Shown here: positions 34,175 through 45,446 of the stretch, one piece after another
Numbering within the stretch: position 1 is the first letter of the stretch
Layout: each line of letters begins with the position of its first letter
Assembly: GCA_003184365.1 (NCBI GenBank)
Contig: NKYR01000001.1
Location: 496,001 to 560,000, forward strand
Origin: Evernia prunastri
Taxonomy: Eukaryota > Ascomycota > Lecanoromycetes > Lecanorales > Parmeliaceae
Direction: 5' to 3'
DNA length: 64,000 nt
Position numbers and translations under genes: made by a program
Notes under the pieces: generated by a model
What the model was told of the DNA's origin: nothing
The model's database searches: none
What the model saw: the letters and a program-made list of their open reading frames with translations, nothing else

Positions 34175-36341
34175 ATGGTAAAAGCACCTAGGAGCAAAGG
34201 TGAATGACCCTGAAATGACAAACTGCCATCGCTTGCGTGGTTGACACTCTCGTACAAGGTTGCCGAGTATGTGTACAACGCCGCGTCAAGGTAAGCCGCC
34301 GACAATTTAGACGACTTCGTTGCGTCTGCATGCCACAATCCCAAACCTCAATGGGACAAAATCCCGCACATCTTTCCAATTTGAGATTATTTCGGTCAAC
34401 AGTCTCATTGAAATGCAAAAAACTTTTACTCTCCAATCTATCACATGCGCTGATTTCTTCATTTAGTGTGACCAAGAGCGACCTACTTGTCTCCGATGCC
34501 GAAAAGCTGGCCGACAATGTCCTGGTTACCAGACAACCAGCTTCGTGGATGAGGGTCCGGCAATTCGAAACTTATATAAGACGGACGACAAAGGGAAAAG
34601 GCCTATCGATAGGGTGTCACCCTCATCATCGACGTCTTCTGATATTCAACCCGTCAATTTTGCGCCTTTCCAGTATTTGGCACAGGGAATCTCTGGCGAA
34701 AGTAGCACCAAGCACATACCAAAAAGTGGACGCTCTCAAGACATCGAGAGAGCTATTTTGGTGTCTATACTGTCCCCAACAGCATACCAATCCCAGCTAC
34801 TCGCACTCTTCCTCAGTGCAGTTGTGTCGGACAATCCCGTGGAAATTGCACCAACCTTCCATTGCCACAGCATCTGGCTTACTCAATTGGCGAATCGGGC
34901 CGAGGTATCATCAACTCTTCTTTACGCTATACGTGCCATGTCGCTCTCGTTTCTAGGCCGCCAGACACGGGACGAGAATCTGGTGCGGAATGCCGGCCTA
35001 ATTTACGGTAAAACACTACTCAAATTGAACAAGTCCCTTCAAGACCCAGAAGAAGGGCTTGGCTCTGATACTCTTTGTGCGACGGTTCTACTCACATTCT
35101 ATGAACTGCTCAACTGCACTGAGCATAATTCGTGGGTTCGCCATGCGGGCGGGGCGGCCCATCTAATGCAGCTTCGCGGAGTGGCTCGGCATCGAACGGA
35201 TTTCGACAGAGCTATGTTCCTAGGCTGCCGATACTCAATGATCTTGGAATCGTACCAGACAGGGCAGCCGTGTTTCCTATCGTTGGCGCCATGGCGGAGA
35301 TTATCCCAAGAGATTCACGACTCCTTGCCTAGGAACAGCGCGTTTGATGACGCGAGAGAGGCCTTCTTCCAGGAGAGTGTGTACTATCCGGGTTATATTA
35401 TGGAGTCGGTGCACTATATGGCGAGTGGTGGTCAGGATCGCTCGATACTGCAGGATCTGGTTCGAAGAGGGCATATGCACAGGTCGAACCACAAAGCTAT
35501 CTTCAAGCGATGCGTTGAAGCCTTGAGAGAGATAGGACACGAACCCACAGAGGTACCATCTTCCGTCGACGACAAAGTGTTTCCCATCGTCTATCAGTAC
35601 CCTGGAATCCTTGCGGCTTCGTTTTTCTGCTGCCACTGGTCGCTTCTGAAAGTTCTGAACATCAGCCTGATTGGGCTAGAAGCTAAGCTCTCAGCGATGG
35701 ATTCCGCCAGTCAAATGTCCCTGGAACATGTCACTCCAGTCGAATTGCTTGCAGCACGTAACATAGCCTTTTCTCGCGAGAACTTGACCAACGTCATCGT
35801 CGCAGAGTCAACGCCACCACCCAGAGATGTGGAAAGTGTTGTCCTTACAACCAATGACAACGTCACGTGCAGTGTAGAGAATCCGGGAATTGTGCTAGAT
35901 CGGACACCAGCTTCTACAGCTGTAGACCTGGCTGCGGGGGCTAGATCCTCAGGATCCCCAGTACCAGCAGCAAGTAGTCCATCCGACTATCCTACAATGA
36001 GCCCCAACGACACGGCCAAGCGACGACAAATGTACATGGCCGAGAACAAACACTGCGCCCACCAAATTTGCAAATCCGTCGAAAAGATATCCACCGCGGC
36101 ATTTCTGGGACCCATCTTCCTCATATTCTCACTGAAAGCCGTCGCTCGGATGTTAGACAGTCCAATAGAAAAGGAGTGGGTGTTGCGCAAGATGGAAATG
36201 CTGGGGGAGACGTGGGGTCTCGCGAAGAAGGAGGCAGATGGCGCTGTCAACGGGAATCTGGAGGGCCTGCTGCATGACCGAACTTTCCGTGGCAGTCCGA
36301 AGCAAAGGGCCGGTCCTGGGTCCATGCCTGGACCCCTTTAG
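34175..36341 (+). CDS. Zn2Cys6 transcription factor
   Basis: Exons 34175-34199, 34259-34290 and 34467-36341 give 643 residues. The first two are tiny (25 and 32 nt) but certain. Spliced together they make MVKAPRSKGCRVCVQRRVK and, with exon 3, complete the binuclear zinc cluster C..C......C.....C..C.....C at about residues 10-37 (CLRCRKAGRQCPGY). Residues 100-600 match the fungal-specific transcription-factor domain 2 pattern: ILSPTAYQSQLLALFL, then LLTFYELLNCTEH.SW..H..GA..L..LRG. The C-terminal part has a Ser/Thr-rich insert near 480-530. It is a nuclear DNA-binding regulator. Targets are unknown, though the GH55 gene lies close by. The second intron is 176 nt, the first 59 nt. Confidence 0.92.
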
Positions 36342-36545
36342 AGTAAGAGAATATGGCTGCGCTTCGCTGTACATACATTTGCCAAAGGCGCATTGCACGT
36401 AAATACAAACAGACAGGTCTTACCTGGACTGAAGTACATAATCGAAGCGGGCTTCTAGAACAGAAGCTTGTGTCAAGTCATTATGTAGAAGAGCGCTCTA
36501 CGCAAAATAACCAAGATCTAAGCTAACACCTAGCAAAACGAAACA

Positions 36546-37028
36546 ATGAACGAACCATCAGTTGCCCCCTCAAGCGCACCACTGCTTCCAAATATTTTGG
36601 CGAAACCACGACTCAAGGCAGGCATCCGTGAAGAAAGCGAGGGGAACGCTACCCGTAGCACTGGGCAGGCGGCCGGCCCAGTCAAGGTAAGAACCATCGA
36701 TGCAGCGGAAGCCGTGCAAATGTTGGAGGAAACATTTGGGTGAGTTGGTCGGAACTCGTCGTATGGTTTAGACTCGTTACCCGACAGAAGTGAGAACTAT
36801 CTCCAAGTTTTCCTAAACTTTTCTTCTCGACGTGAGTGCTTTTCCCCGATTGGTCTTTTTGGTTTGGGATGTGGGAAGGGAAAGGGGGGTAAATTTAGGT
36901 TGGATTCCGTAGACATGGGCAGGGGAGAGGGTTTTTTTGGGGGGGGAAATTGGGACGGGGGGGATTGGCTTGGGTTGATGAGGTCATGGCGGTGGTATGA
37001 TGCCGCGGTGAAGGACTCGTGGACTTGA
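36546..37028 (+). CDS. Small hypothetical protein
   Basis: Exon 36546-36739 (Pro/Ser-rich start, then VRTIDAAEAVQMLEETFG) joins exon 36788- through a 48-nt GTGAGT intron to read SENYLQVFLNFSSRR. That junction looks genuine. Downstream the frame runs to TGA at 37026-37028 through a Gly/Trp-rich stretch that looks non-coding. A second intron from the GTGAGT donor at 36831 to TTTAG at about 36899 would instead end the protein soon after FSSRR. So the 5' half is probably real and the 3' end is uncertain. Full-frame length is 144 residues. No family recognised. Confidence 0.45.
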
Positions 37029-37200
37029 TCGCAAGGAGATTCTTGGTAGATGGTTTATGGGTGGGTGGTCGACACGAGAAGTCTTGTGAGGATGTTGTGA
37101 TCCCTCTATTAGATTGTATTATATCTGATTGTAATCAAACCTGAAAAATCCGCTCAGCCGGACTGCATAGTGTCCCAACTGCACAGAAGCTCTCTCATAC

Positions 37201-40006
37201 TCAACCAAGTCTAAAAACGGTAATGGTATCCGGATAGACATCCACATTATCGCTGTAATTCGCGAGACTGACGCCGTCTTTCCAGATCATGCTCTCCGCT
37301 CCGATCGTGTTCAAATTGTAGATGTTGACATTGCTCGTCTGCTCGCCCTCGATGCTCACCAGGCTGTACTGGCAAGACTCCCCGTTGCCGGGAACGGAGC
37401 ACGCTGCGTGGACCCGTGAGCTCCCATGACGCCTGTATAATCAGAGGGAAGCGGGACACTTACAGGTGTTGTAGTCGTTGTAGAAGCTATACAGGCCTGC
37501 TCCGTAGATGTTGATGTTGTTGGAGTCCACTATGCGCAGACCCCAAGCATCGCAGTTTCCGGGATGGCTTTCCCAGAGCTGGGTGCTGGGATCGTTGAGG
37601 CTCTCGAGGGGCGGGAACGGCTGGTGTGAGCCGGCGGTTGGCTGATAATAGGGGGTCTCCGTTTGGATTTGGCCCATGAAGATGTCCTTTGTGTTCACTA
37701 ATTGGTACTGGTAAAGCGAGTGATGCTCGACCGCTGTGCCAACGCTTGCGCAATGTCAGGGGTGAGTTGAGACAGGGGAGGATCAAACTCACAGCCAAAT
37801 GTTACCCTTGCGACTCTCAATGTATAGGCCGCGCCCTGTGTAAACGGTGATGTTCGTATCTGCATACTTTGGTAGAGTGGAGTCGAGGTCGTGGTCTGCA
37901 GTCCACAGCCATACGTTTTCCATGTAAAGTCCTGTTGCCGATTCTGTGATACGCATCGACATGAATGCTCCCATACAGGATGATGAGGCGTTTGAGCTGT
38001 TGGTGTGTGGCAGTAATGGAATGGTGCTATTCCAACCAGCCAAGGATGAATTTTGGAAAGATGATTTCCAAAGAGTCGGGACCGTGGTGTTAGAGGAAGT
38101 TGCGGTGGACTTGGAGGGGGCGTCGCTATTGACGGTGGCAGGGCAGTCGGCATTTTGCAGGTTTGACCCTGCGAACCCACCGACTCTGGTGTGTACATCC
38201 CACATGCCCGACTTGTCTTCCAGACTGGCCAAATTCCACTCGATGAGCACAGCGCCCGCCTGTGATCCTTGAGTGGAGATAATCATGTCGGACCATTCCA
38301 CATTGCCGACCTCGCCAGGCTGGCCGACCCGTACTACAGGCTTCGGATGTCTTATGTCTGCAAAAGATTTCCCGCTAGACATGATGACTGAATAGCTTTC
38401 TCCTATTAATTTAGAGTTCCTCGGCACATAGAGCGTATTGGTGACTCGATATGTACCGGCATCGAAGAAGACAATTTGTCCGCTCAAAGAGGCTGCGTTA
38501 ATGGTCTTCTGTAAAGCAGCGGTGTCATCAGCGACGCCGTTGCCCTTGGCCCCAGATGTACGCGTGCTCAAAAATTTCGAGACAGGTATTGTTGCGTAGC
38601 TAGGTTTAGATCGCTGGTAGTAGACGTCGCCAGAACTCAACCCTTTGGGCCGGACGAACTCTGGGATAATTCCCTTGAAACTAGCCGGTCCAGTGGGGGA
38701 GTACTGGTGACCTTGACCCCACGCTGCTACTTTCATCGAGCCCGATGTCCCAGCAAGTGCCGTTGAATTATTGGGTCCTTGGATAGCGGTTTGCACGTTC
38801 TTGAAGGAGACATTTTCCAGTATCAGACTTCCATTAGAGAAAGCAGATGTATCAGAATCATGAGATGTGAGAATACCGACTGGAGTATCGACAATAGTGC
38901 TATCGATGAAGGTGACTGACCCCACAGCCTGCGCCAATGAGCCGCCGGAGGTCATGTTTAAGCCGACACTACAATTGCTTATTGTGATGGATCTATAGGT
39001 CCAGCCTATGTTATTGCGTTAGTACTTGCGGTGAAGACAAAGAGAGATGACCTACCCCAGTCAAAAATTTGGTTGATTGCCTGCACAGAGTTGTAAAAAG
39101 AGAGGTTTCGCGAAGTAAATTGCTGGTTCCCCAGAAAAGCACCGGCGAGGCCACCATAGAAAATGAGGTCACCCATAAAGCCACCCGACCCTATATCAGT
39201 CGTTAGAAACCACGAACCCGATGAGGTTTCTGACATACCGGCTTCGACGAAAAGGCCTTGATGCTGCGTCCCTGGTGCATCGCTGAGACGGAAAATGACG
39301 TTTTGCAAACTCGTGGCTTGAGCTGTCGGCCAATGAATACCGTTGATGCTGACATTGGAAGCGGCACTAGTCGTATCGAGTATCAGATTTCTGAGCTGCC
39401 TGTAGAACACGTTGGTTGAATTGAAACCCAGACTTCCAGCGGGATTAGCTGCATTTCCCGGCTGATACTGATCACCGTCAATCAGCGCAAATGCCGTAAA
39501 ATTCGTAGTAGCTTTAATAACAGGTAGATCATTGAGGTTTCCTATGATCTGAGTGTAATAGTAGTCGATGATCGGAGACGAAACACTGTAAATCCCGGCA
39601 GGGAAGTAGACAACAGCGGGGCTTGTTGTCGAAGATTGGCATGATTCAGGCCCACACCTATAACCGCTGCGGATAGCTAGATTGATCGCTGCAGTGTCGT
39701 CGCTGATGCCATCCCCTTTGCATCTATCAGCCGATGTCTCTCCAAGACCAGGGACCGTGAATACAGACCTTTAGCCCCGAAGTCCTTCACGTTTCGGAAC
39801 ACCTGGTAAGTGGCATTCTTACGGAAAGCTGCCACTCCTTGATGCTTGATGCCTTCTAACCAGAATGAAGGGCTAGCAGTACTGTTGTTGGAAACAGTAG
39901 GCCCCTGAGTGCTGGTAAGAAAGTTGCCTGTGGCATTCCAACGAGCGTTGACATCGGAGCAGAAACAAAGAAACAGTAATGACAGACATCTCAATGCAAA
40001 GTGCAT
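37201..40006 (-). CDS. Secreted GH55 beta-1,3-glucanase-like protein
   Basis: Exons 40006-39769, 39715-39056, 39005-37793, 37744-37464 and 37403-37201 give 864 residues. All four introns (53, 50, 48 and 60 nt) keep frame. The signal peptide is FALRCLSLLFLCFCSDVNA. There are two beta-helix halves of the pectate-lyase-3 type, each with its hallmark: DFGAKGDGISDDTAA near 75-89 and GAKGNGVADDTAALQ near 451. This two-domain architecture is GH55 exo/endo beta-1,3-glucanase. Also typical is EHHSLYQYQLVNTKDIF in the C-terminal half. N-glycosylation sequons are numerous. Likely role: hydrolysis of laminarin-type glucan outside the cell, for wall turnover or attack on other fungi. It is transcribed toward the Zn2Cys6 and small genes. 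Confidence 0.92.
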
Positions 40007-40743
40007 TGTGAAAAATGAATCTCTGAATGGGAGTAATTATCAATAGCAGCAAGACATTTGAGGGCAGGCCTAAGCATATTTGTACTCGAGAGCAGACTTC
40101 GAGCAAGAACGGGAGAACACATCTATTGGTTTCTGTAACGACCTATTTGCAGTTGTAAGACGCTATTTGCGGTTGTAAAATGAGGTTGGAAAAGTCTTTA
40201 CGGAGCCATCCCATTCCCTGGTGTCGTGGAGGGGTTTCGGCTTGCCGTCTGTCTCAGATCTCAGATGCGACGGGTGGTGGGTTTTGAAACGAAAGCATGA
40301 AGGCAGAACAAGCTGCAACGGTCATAGTCCATTGAATAGGAAATTGAGATAGGTATGTCTTCCCCCATGTTGTACTTCTATCAGGGTAGACAGTCCAATT
40401 AACAATATCCTCTTACAAGAGACATTGTTACCGTGACTCGACCGAACAAGATATCGATCTCCCTTCAATGAGAAATTTCCACGGATAGCGAACATCTTTT
40501 CTGTCCGTTATAGCAACTGAGAAAAGCTCTGAGGTTGCTGATCCGATCCTTTGATGATCGGTTCTAGGAACTCCGTACGGTCAGGGGTCGTGGTATCCAG
40601 AAGTGAGTTATCTACGCTAGAGGATAGCGTCGTGGCACTCCACCAAATCTCCCACTTACCTCGGCGTTTGTTGAAAGTTACGTCAGCGCCAAGAGAAATT
40701 GTTGTGACTATTCCGTCTTTCGAGCCTCTCTTCAGCAAGAGCC
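40007..40743. other. Divergent promoter region
   Basis: Spacer between the GH55 gene and the SAP-domain gene, which diverge from it. No supported feature. Confidence 0.5.
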
Positions 40744-42875
40744 ATGGCGGACTACAACGATTATCTTGTAGGTATTATGGCACACTGTCGGAGAAGTGTG
40801 CAATGCGATTCTTACCAACCCCAATCCCCCCATATACCTCCTCAACATCTTGCGACGCCGCCAGCCCCTCCTCGTCTTTATTCTTTCAAGGAACCATGGA
40901 CCACTATGCTCCAACCATGTATCTCTGGAGATCTACCGGCCACAGCTACTGCTGCTGCATCCTATACTCCTAGATACTTATCGCTTGCAGCAGTCACGCC
41001 TCGACCATCTGTTCCGAAGAACGCCACCCTTGCAGAAACTGCTCCTCAAACTAATGTCAACGAGACCGTACCAGCTGCTGCCAATGCCCCACCACCTGCT
41101 ACCTCGAAGATACCCTCGCCTGCAGCTACTACGCCTTCACCTTTTGTTCCTTAATTTCAACCACCTATCGCGACCTCAAATTACGCCTGTGCTCTACAGA
41201 CAAGTAATGACTCTAAACCCTCAATTCGTCACGTAGAAGCAAAAGAAGACACACCTGAGGATTGCACCAAGGGAGAACAAATGAAAGGATTCCACGCGCG
41301 CTACAAGAATATGGTGCAGCGTGCTATGAGGGAAGAACTTAAATCGCGTGGCCTTGTCTTTTATGGTGCAAACGCCGACCTCATCAAACGTTTGGAACAA
41401 GACGACAGCTTCCAAGACAAGCCGAGGACAGCCGAGAATTATGATACGATGGATTCGAGTGACATCAACGATCTTTGTGTCCGCCGCTTCATCTCGTCCC
41501 AGGGCACGCTCCCATCACTCAGGGACCGCTTGAAAGCCCACGACAAAAGGGTGAACAGGAAAAAGGCTGCCGTGCCTAGACCTAGCATCGTAAGCGCCTC
41601 TAGCGAGCCTCTCTCGGCTCTGCAAGCGCTTGAAGAGAAGCCGCATGTACCGACAGTGAAGGACAAACAGGCCTCGAGGACAGAAAGAGCGGGAAATGTG
41701 GAGGAGACGACCAAGATCGCGGCGGACAGGGACTGTGTTGAATCCAAATCGGCGAACCACATAAAGAGATCGTGCAATCACTGCCGCGTCAGAAAGGTCT
41801 GCAATATACATACAAATTGACCCGACTAAGCTGACTCATGCTATAGTGCAAGTGTCTGCATGACACAACTGGCCAACAGGAGTGTGCGCAGGCAACTGAA
41901 CCTCCAAGTCCAACACCTAGTGCGTCTAAAAGATACCTCAAAGATGGAACATACCCCGTAGCCCCTAAGCCAAAGCTTGATATCCAAGAAGTCGCTCCTC
42001 AAGAAGTCAAAAGGCTTCATCTATCGCACCCAAAAGCATCGACTCCTCAAGATGATAAGAGGCCAAGTCTGGCTACAGAAGACTTTGCTGAGACACGTGT
42101 CACAATGTCTCGCATGTCGAGCCAAAAGCCATTGGCTTCCCAGCATGAAGTGCCGAGACCAGTGCCAACCGGAAATATGAGAACGCCAGCCGGGAGCCCA
42201 AGAACGGAGGTGAAAACGAAAAAAAGCGTGTCAAAGTCTAGGCGTGCCTCGCTGCATTACCAGCCGAGCGACGAGATCACCCTACTTCAGATATGCGTCA
42301 AGTTGAAAGACGTGGTTGCTTGGGGTAAAATCTCGGGCTTCTGGAACATGGTGCAGGACAACTTGCAGCTGGAGACAGGGAAGCCTTACAAGAAAGTCAG
42401 CCGTCATGTTAGGATCCTTGTTGACAAACGGCGTACTGAACAACATGAAATCGAGCAACGGGGCAAGATCTCTATCTCCAGGGTTAGTGCAGGATGCAGG
42501 CCGCTTCTGGACAACTGGATCGCCGGAGGCAACCCAGTAAATCATGTCTCGCCAAACAGCACGATTACGCCCATCCTAATCGAAGAGGAGGACGACGTGA
42601 GCCTTGACGAGGAGGCAGAAAAGCGGCTAGACTTCCAAAGCTCTGCAGAAGTACAAAAAAGATCCGCTACAGATGCCTGGCTAGATACTTCATATGACAC
42701 CCTCCGATGTAAGAAGCTCAAGATTTGCACCTCCGAGGTTACCTCTAGCACGAGCATATCTTCTGCTGACAGTGTTGATTGCTGGAGCTTGTCGGGTTCC
42801 AGTGTGACGAGCGAGAGTACTATTGAAGACGAGTCCGAAGATGACGACCAGGATGACATGAAGAGTGGAGACTAA
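40744..42875 (+). CDS. SAP-domain protein with zinc-cluster-like motif, interrupted by one TAA
   Basis: One frame runs from the ATG at 40744 to 41796, broken only by TAA at 41152-41154, and continues through a 50-nt intron (41797-41846) to 42875. Ignoring the TAA gives 693 residues; starting after it, at the ATG at 41281, gives 514. In the shorter numbering, a SAP DNA-binding motif lies at about 15-42 (REELKSRGLVFYGANADLIK). A truncated Zn2Cys6-like motif lies at about 163-186 (CNHCRVRKCKC), its first half exactly at the intron. A helical trihelix/Myb-like region lies at about 317-400 (WGKISGFWNMVQDNLQLE). The tail is acidic (EDESEDDDQDD). It is probably nuclear. The pre-TAA part is Pro-rich. 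Nonsense change, reduced N-terminus or a weak 54-nt GTTCCT...CTACAG intron (41146-41199) are all possible. Confidence 0.6.
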
Positions 42876-43621
42876 TATACCACAAGTGCTGAGTGGAGGA
42901 CTGAGCAGGATTTTGTCCCAACTATAAGGACTAGCGTTCATACCTGTTGATTTGCCAATGAATCTACGTCCCACCAAACTCTCAATTATTGGCCTTCATT
43001 TCGAGACTAGTCTTAGTCTACACCGAATACCATAGATAATTTTGACAGTAAGAGCACATTTGGCATACCAGCAGTATGAGCCCCTTTCCGATGTTGAACA
43101 AGTGCTCTGTGGACAGTACTATTTCTCAACGTGGCAAAAAAAGCGCTGGAAGACACAAGAAAAGTCGAGCGAGGAAGAGGTTCGTTGATGCTTGCAGCTG
43201 AAACTCAATAGGAAGCTTCTAGGTCAACATGGTAATAGCCCACGCCCATAGCAAAGTCAAGCCTACATAACCACGGCAAGCAAGTGACTTTAGTGACCAG
43301 AATAAAGCGCCAGATATCCTGAACCGGCCACACTTGCTTATGAAGAAGATATCCTGCTTCAACTCTCACCGTTTCCCCCATGTACTCGTACCAGCTGACT
43401 CGCTAGTTGTCGTGCGTCGTCGAGCGTATGGTTACCCACCCTATAGATATCGTTCTATCCCGTGATACCGTTTATCGCCCAAGTCGATTTTCTCGAGGGT
43501 AAGACCGATCCCATGTTACCACTACATATCCCAGCCTTTCTCCGCTCGCTCGTACATCTGAGATAGCCTGCACCTTGCGCCCCGAGCGTACGCGCCATCG
43601 CACCCGCACACTCTCTGACCA
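42876..43621. other. Convergent intergenic region
   Basis: No supported feature. Confidence 0.5.
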
Positions 43622-44203
43622 TCACGGTGGCCTCGCCCTCTCCGCCCGCTCATCCCGCGGATCCGCGCCCTTCCCGAGGTCCAGATGCAGACATTGCGCC
43701 CTGAAGCCCTCCCAGCGGCTCACTTCGTCCCCGAGCCGGTTCGCCATGGCCACGCTCCGATGCATGCCAGCCATGCAGTTGATCAGGACCGCGACGCATT
43801 CCCCCAGCGGCTCCCGCCGCGCCCTCCGCTCGAGCGTCGCGAGGGCCCGGTGGAACTCAGCCTCGTTGGCTGCAACAGCGAAGAAGCTCCGGGCGACGTC
43901 GGCGTGCAGGCCCGTGAAGCGGTCGCAGAGGTGTGGTGGGGGCGGCGCGTGGTTGGACAGGTCGAGGGTGAGGAGGGTGGGGAAGCGAGCCTTTGTGGGT
44001 CCGTAGAGGAGGCCGTAGGTGATGATGTGGACGCAGTGGCGGGCGTGTCGTTCGTTGCCGTCGCGGTGTCTTAGGATGTATTTCGTGACGGGCGGGTCTT
44101 CGGCGGATGGTTTGGAGATAGGCATGCTTTCTGAAGTGATCGTGCAGACGACCGTATCATGACCGTTAGCAAGCTCGACGTGCCTTGCGCTCCCCGTCGT
44201 CAA
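43622..44203 (-). CDS. RapZ C-terminal-domain-like protein
   Basis: A single exon of up to 193 residues; starting at the internal Met at 44125 would give 167. The chain has the order seen in the C-terminal domain of bacterial RapZ and its eukaryotic relatives. First comes a ITYGLLYGP segment, then LLTLDLSNHAPPP, then TGLHADVARSFF. Next is the diagnostic CMAGMHRSVAMANRL phosphate-binding-like loop, and finally an HLDLGKG end. Bacterial RapZ binds small RNA and acts as an RNase E adaptor through this domain; the N-terminal P-loop kinase-like half is absent here, as in other fungal versions. Cellular role in fungi is unknown. The gene is GC-rich. A long opposing frame starts just upstream but looks non-coding. 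Confidence 0.7.
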   Translation of the reverse strand: MTTGSARHVELANGHDTVVCTITSESMPISKPSAEDPPVTKYILRHRDGNERHARHCVHIITYGLLYGPTKARFPTLLTLDLSNHAPPPPHLCDRFTGLHADVARSFFAVAANEAEFHRALATLERRARREPLGECVAVLINCMAGMHRSVAMANRLGDEVSRWEGFRAQCLHLDLGKGADPRDERAERARPP

Positions 44204-45446
44204 TTTAGAGCAGAGATGTGATTCAAGAAACCGATTGTGATGTTAGTGCAGCGCGGATTATGGAAAGGTCGAAAGCGATGGAGTCCATCAGCCATTGTGG
44301 AGACAATGAAAGAGGTAGACTTTGCGTTGGCATTGAACATGGCAAGCTTGCAGGAAATGCGGCCAAAACCGGATTCCTATCTTTTGTGACCCCTTCTCAA
44401 ACGCCGACTCACAACACCTTGGCCAATTCGGCCGTCGCTCTCAAAACAGGCAGGAGGCATTTTCAACACTGCTATGACATAGCCACCCCCCTCGCACCCT
44501 CCACAAGTCTGTCACGTATTTCAATCCAAGAGAGCGGGGTACTCGCCTCCGAAGCTCATTGTCCTTGCCTCTTTCCGTTTTCCAAAACGTACTTCACCTT
44601 TGCGGTCTGCTGCGTGACACCACAACATACTTGTCGAACAGTATTACTCCCTCGTATCCTACTGTGTGAATCCAAAGTATGGAGTATCAACAAGCTCCGC
44701 CCGAACCCCGCAGCGGGGTCTTATCACTCCCCCGAGCACCTGATACCACCATACCCTATGGTGCACAGAGTGGCGGCTCGTGCCTCGCTCAAGATGGGGT
44801 TTTCCCTGATTGGGTACCCGCGCGAAGATTGCCGCCGCACTGCCAACACCGAACTTCCCCGGGCCTACTTTTCTTATCTAATTTCGCAAGGGATCTTCGC
44901 CCAAAGCGCTTACACCTCCTTCGTGGGTGGTCGATTTCACGTGAAGCTGCGGTCAGATGGCCGCTTTCCGAGTCACGCTAGAGGAGCTAGCGCCTCAAGG
45001 TCAGGGTTCAGTGCGTGTTTCGAAGTCGTCCGCTGTTGAGGAAGGCGCTGGTTTTTGATTTTTTTTTGATTGACACTCTACCGCTCCGCCCACCCCGCCC
45101 TCCATTATGTCCGTTTTCAACAATCGGCATTGGTTCCCCGCATGCTGGGGGAAGGTGGCGCTGTGAAGGATGCCTGCACGTTGCCACACCGGGGAGTCGG
45201 GTTAGTGGCATTACTTTAAGTAGGCGAACGACGTTACAGTATCTCAACTTTGAGGTTGCACTGTGGCATGGAGATATATTCTCCTGCGCTTACCCGCGTA
45301 TCGGTGCCTTTTGATGCTGTCTTTTATTCGTGTACATGGGTATAGTATATTATGTATTATCTCGTCAGCGAGAAGGAGCTTGTCCCTGTGACATTCTCAA
45401 TCTCTGTTTAAAATACAAGCATGCCCATTCTCTCCCCTTCGATGCC
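44204..45446. other. Intergenic region
   Basis: A 273-codon plus-strand frame (44218-45039) is present, but its Cys/Arg-scattered composition and promoter-like base content argue against a gene. It includes the RapZ-like gene's promoter and the NmrA-like 3' flank. Confidence 0.45.

Noticed and set aside
44218..45039. 273-codon open frame on the plus strand
   Set aside because: It starts 15 bp from the divergent RapZ-like start, has scattered Cys/Arg/His with no domain, and covers promoter-like DNA; a frame of this length can occur by chance in 64 kb.
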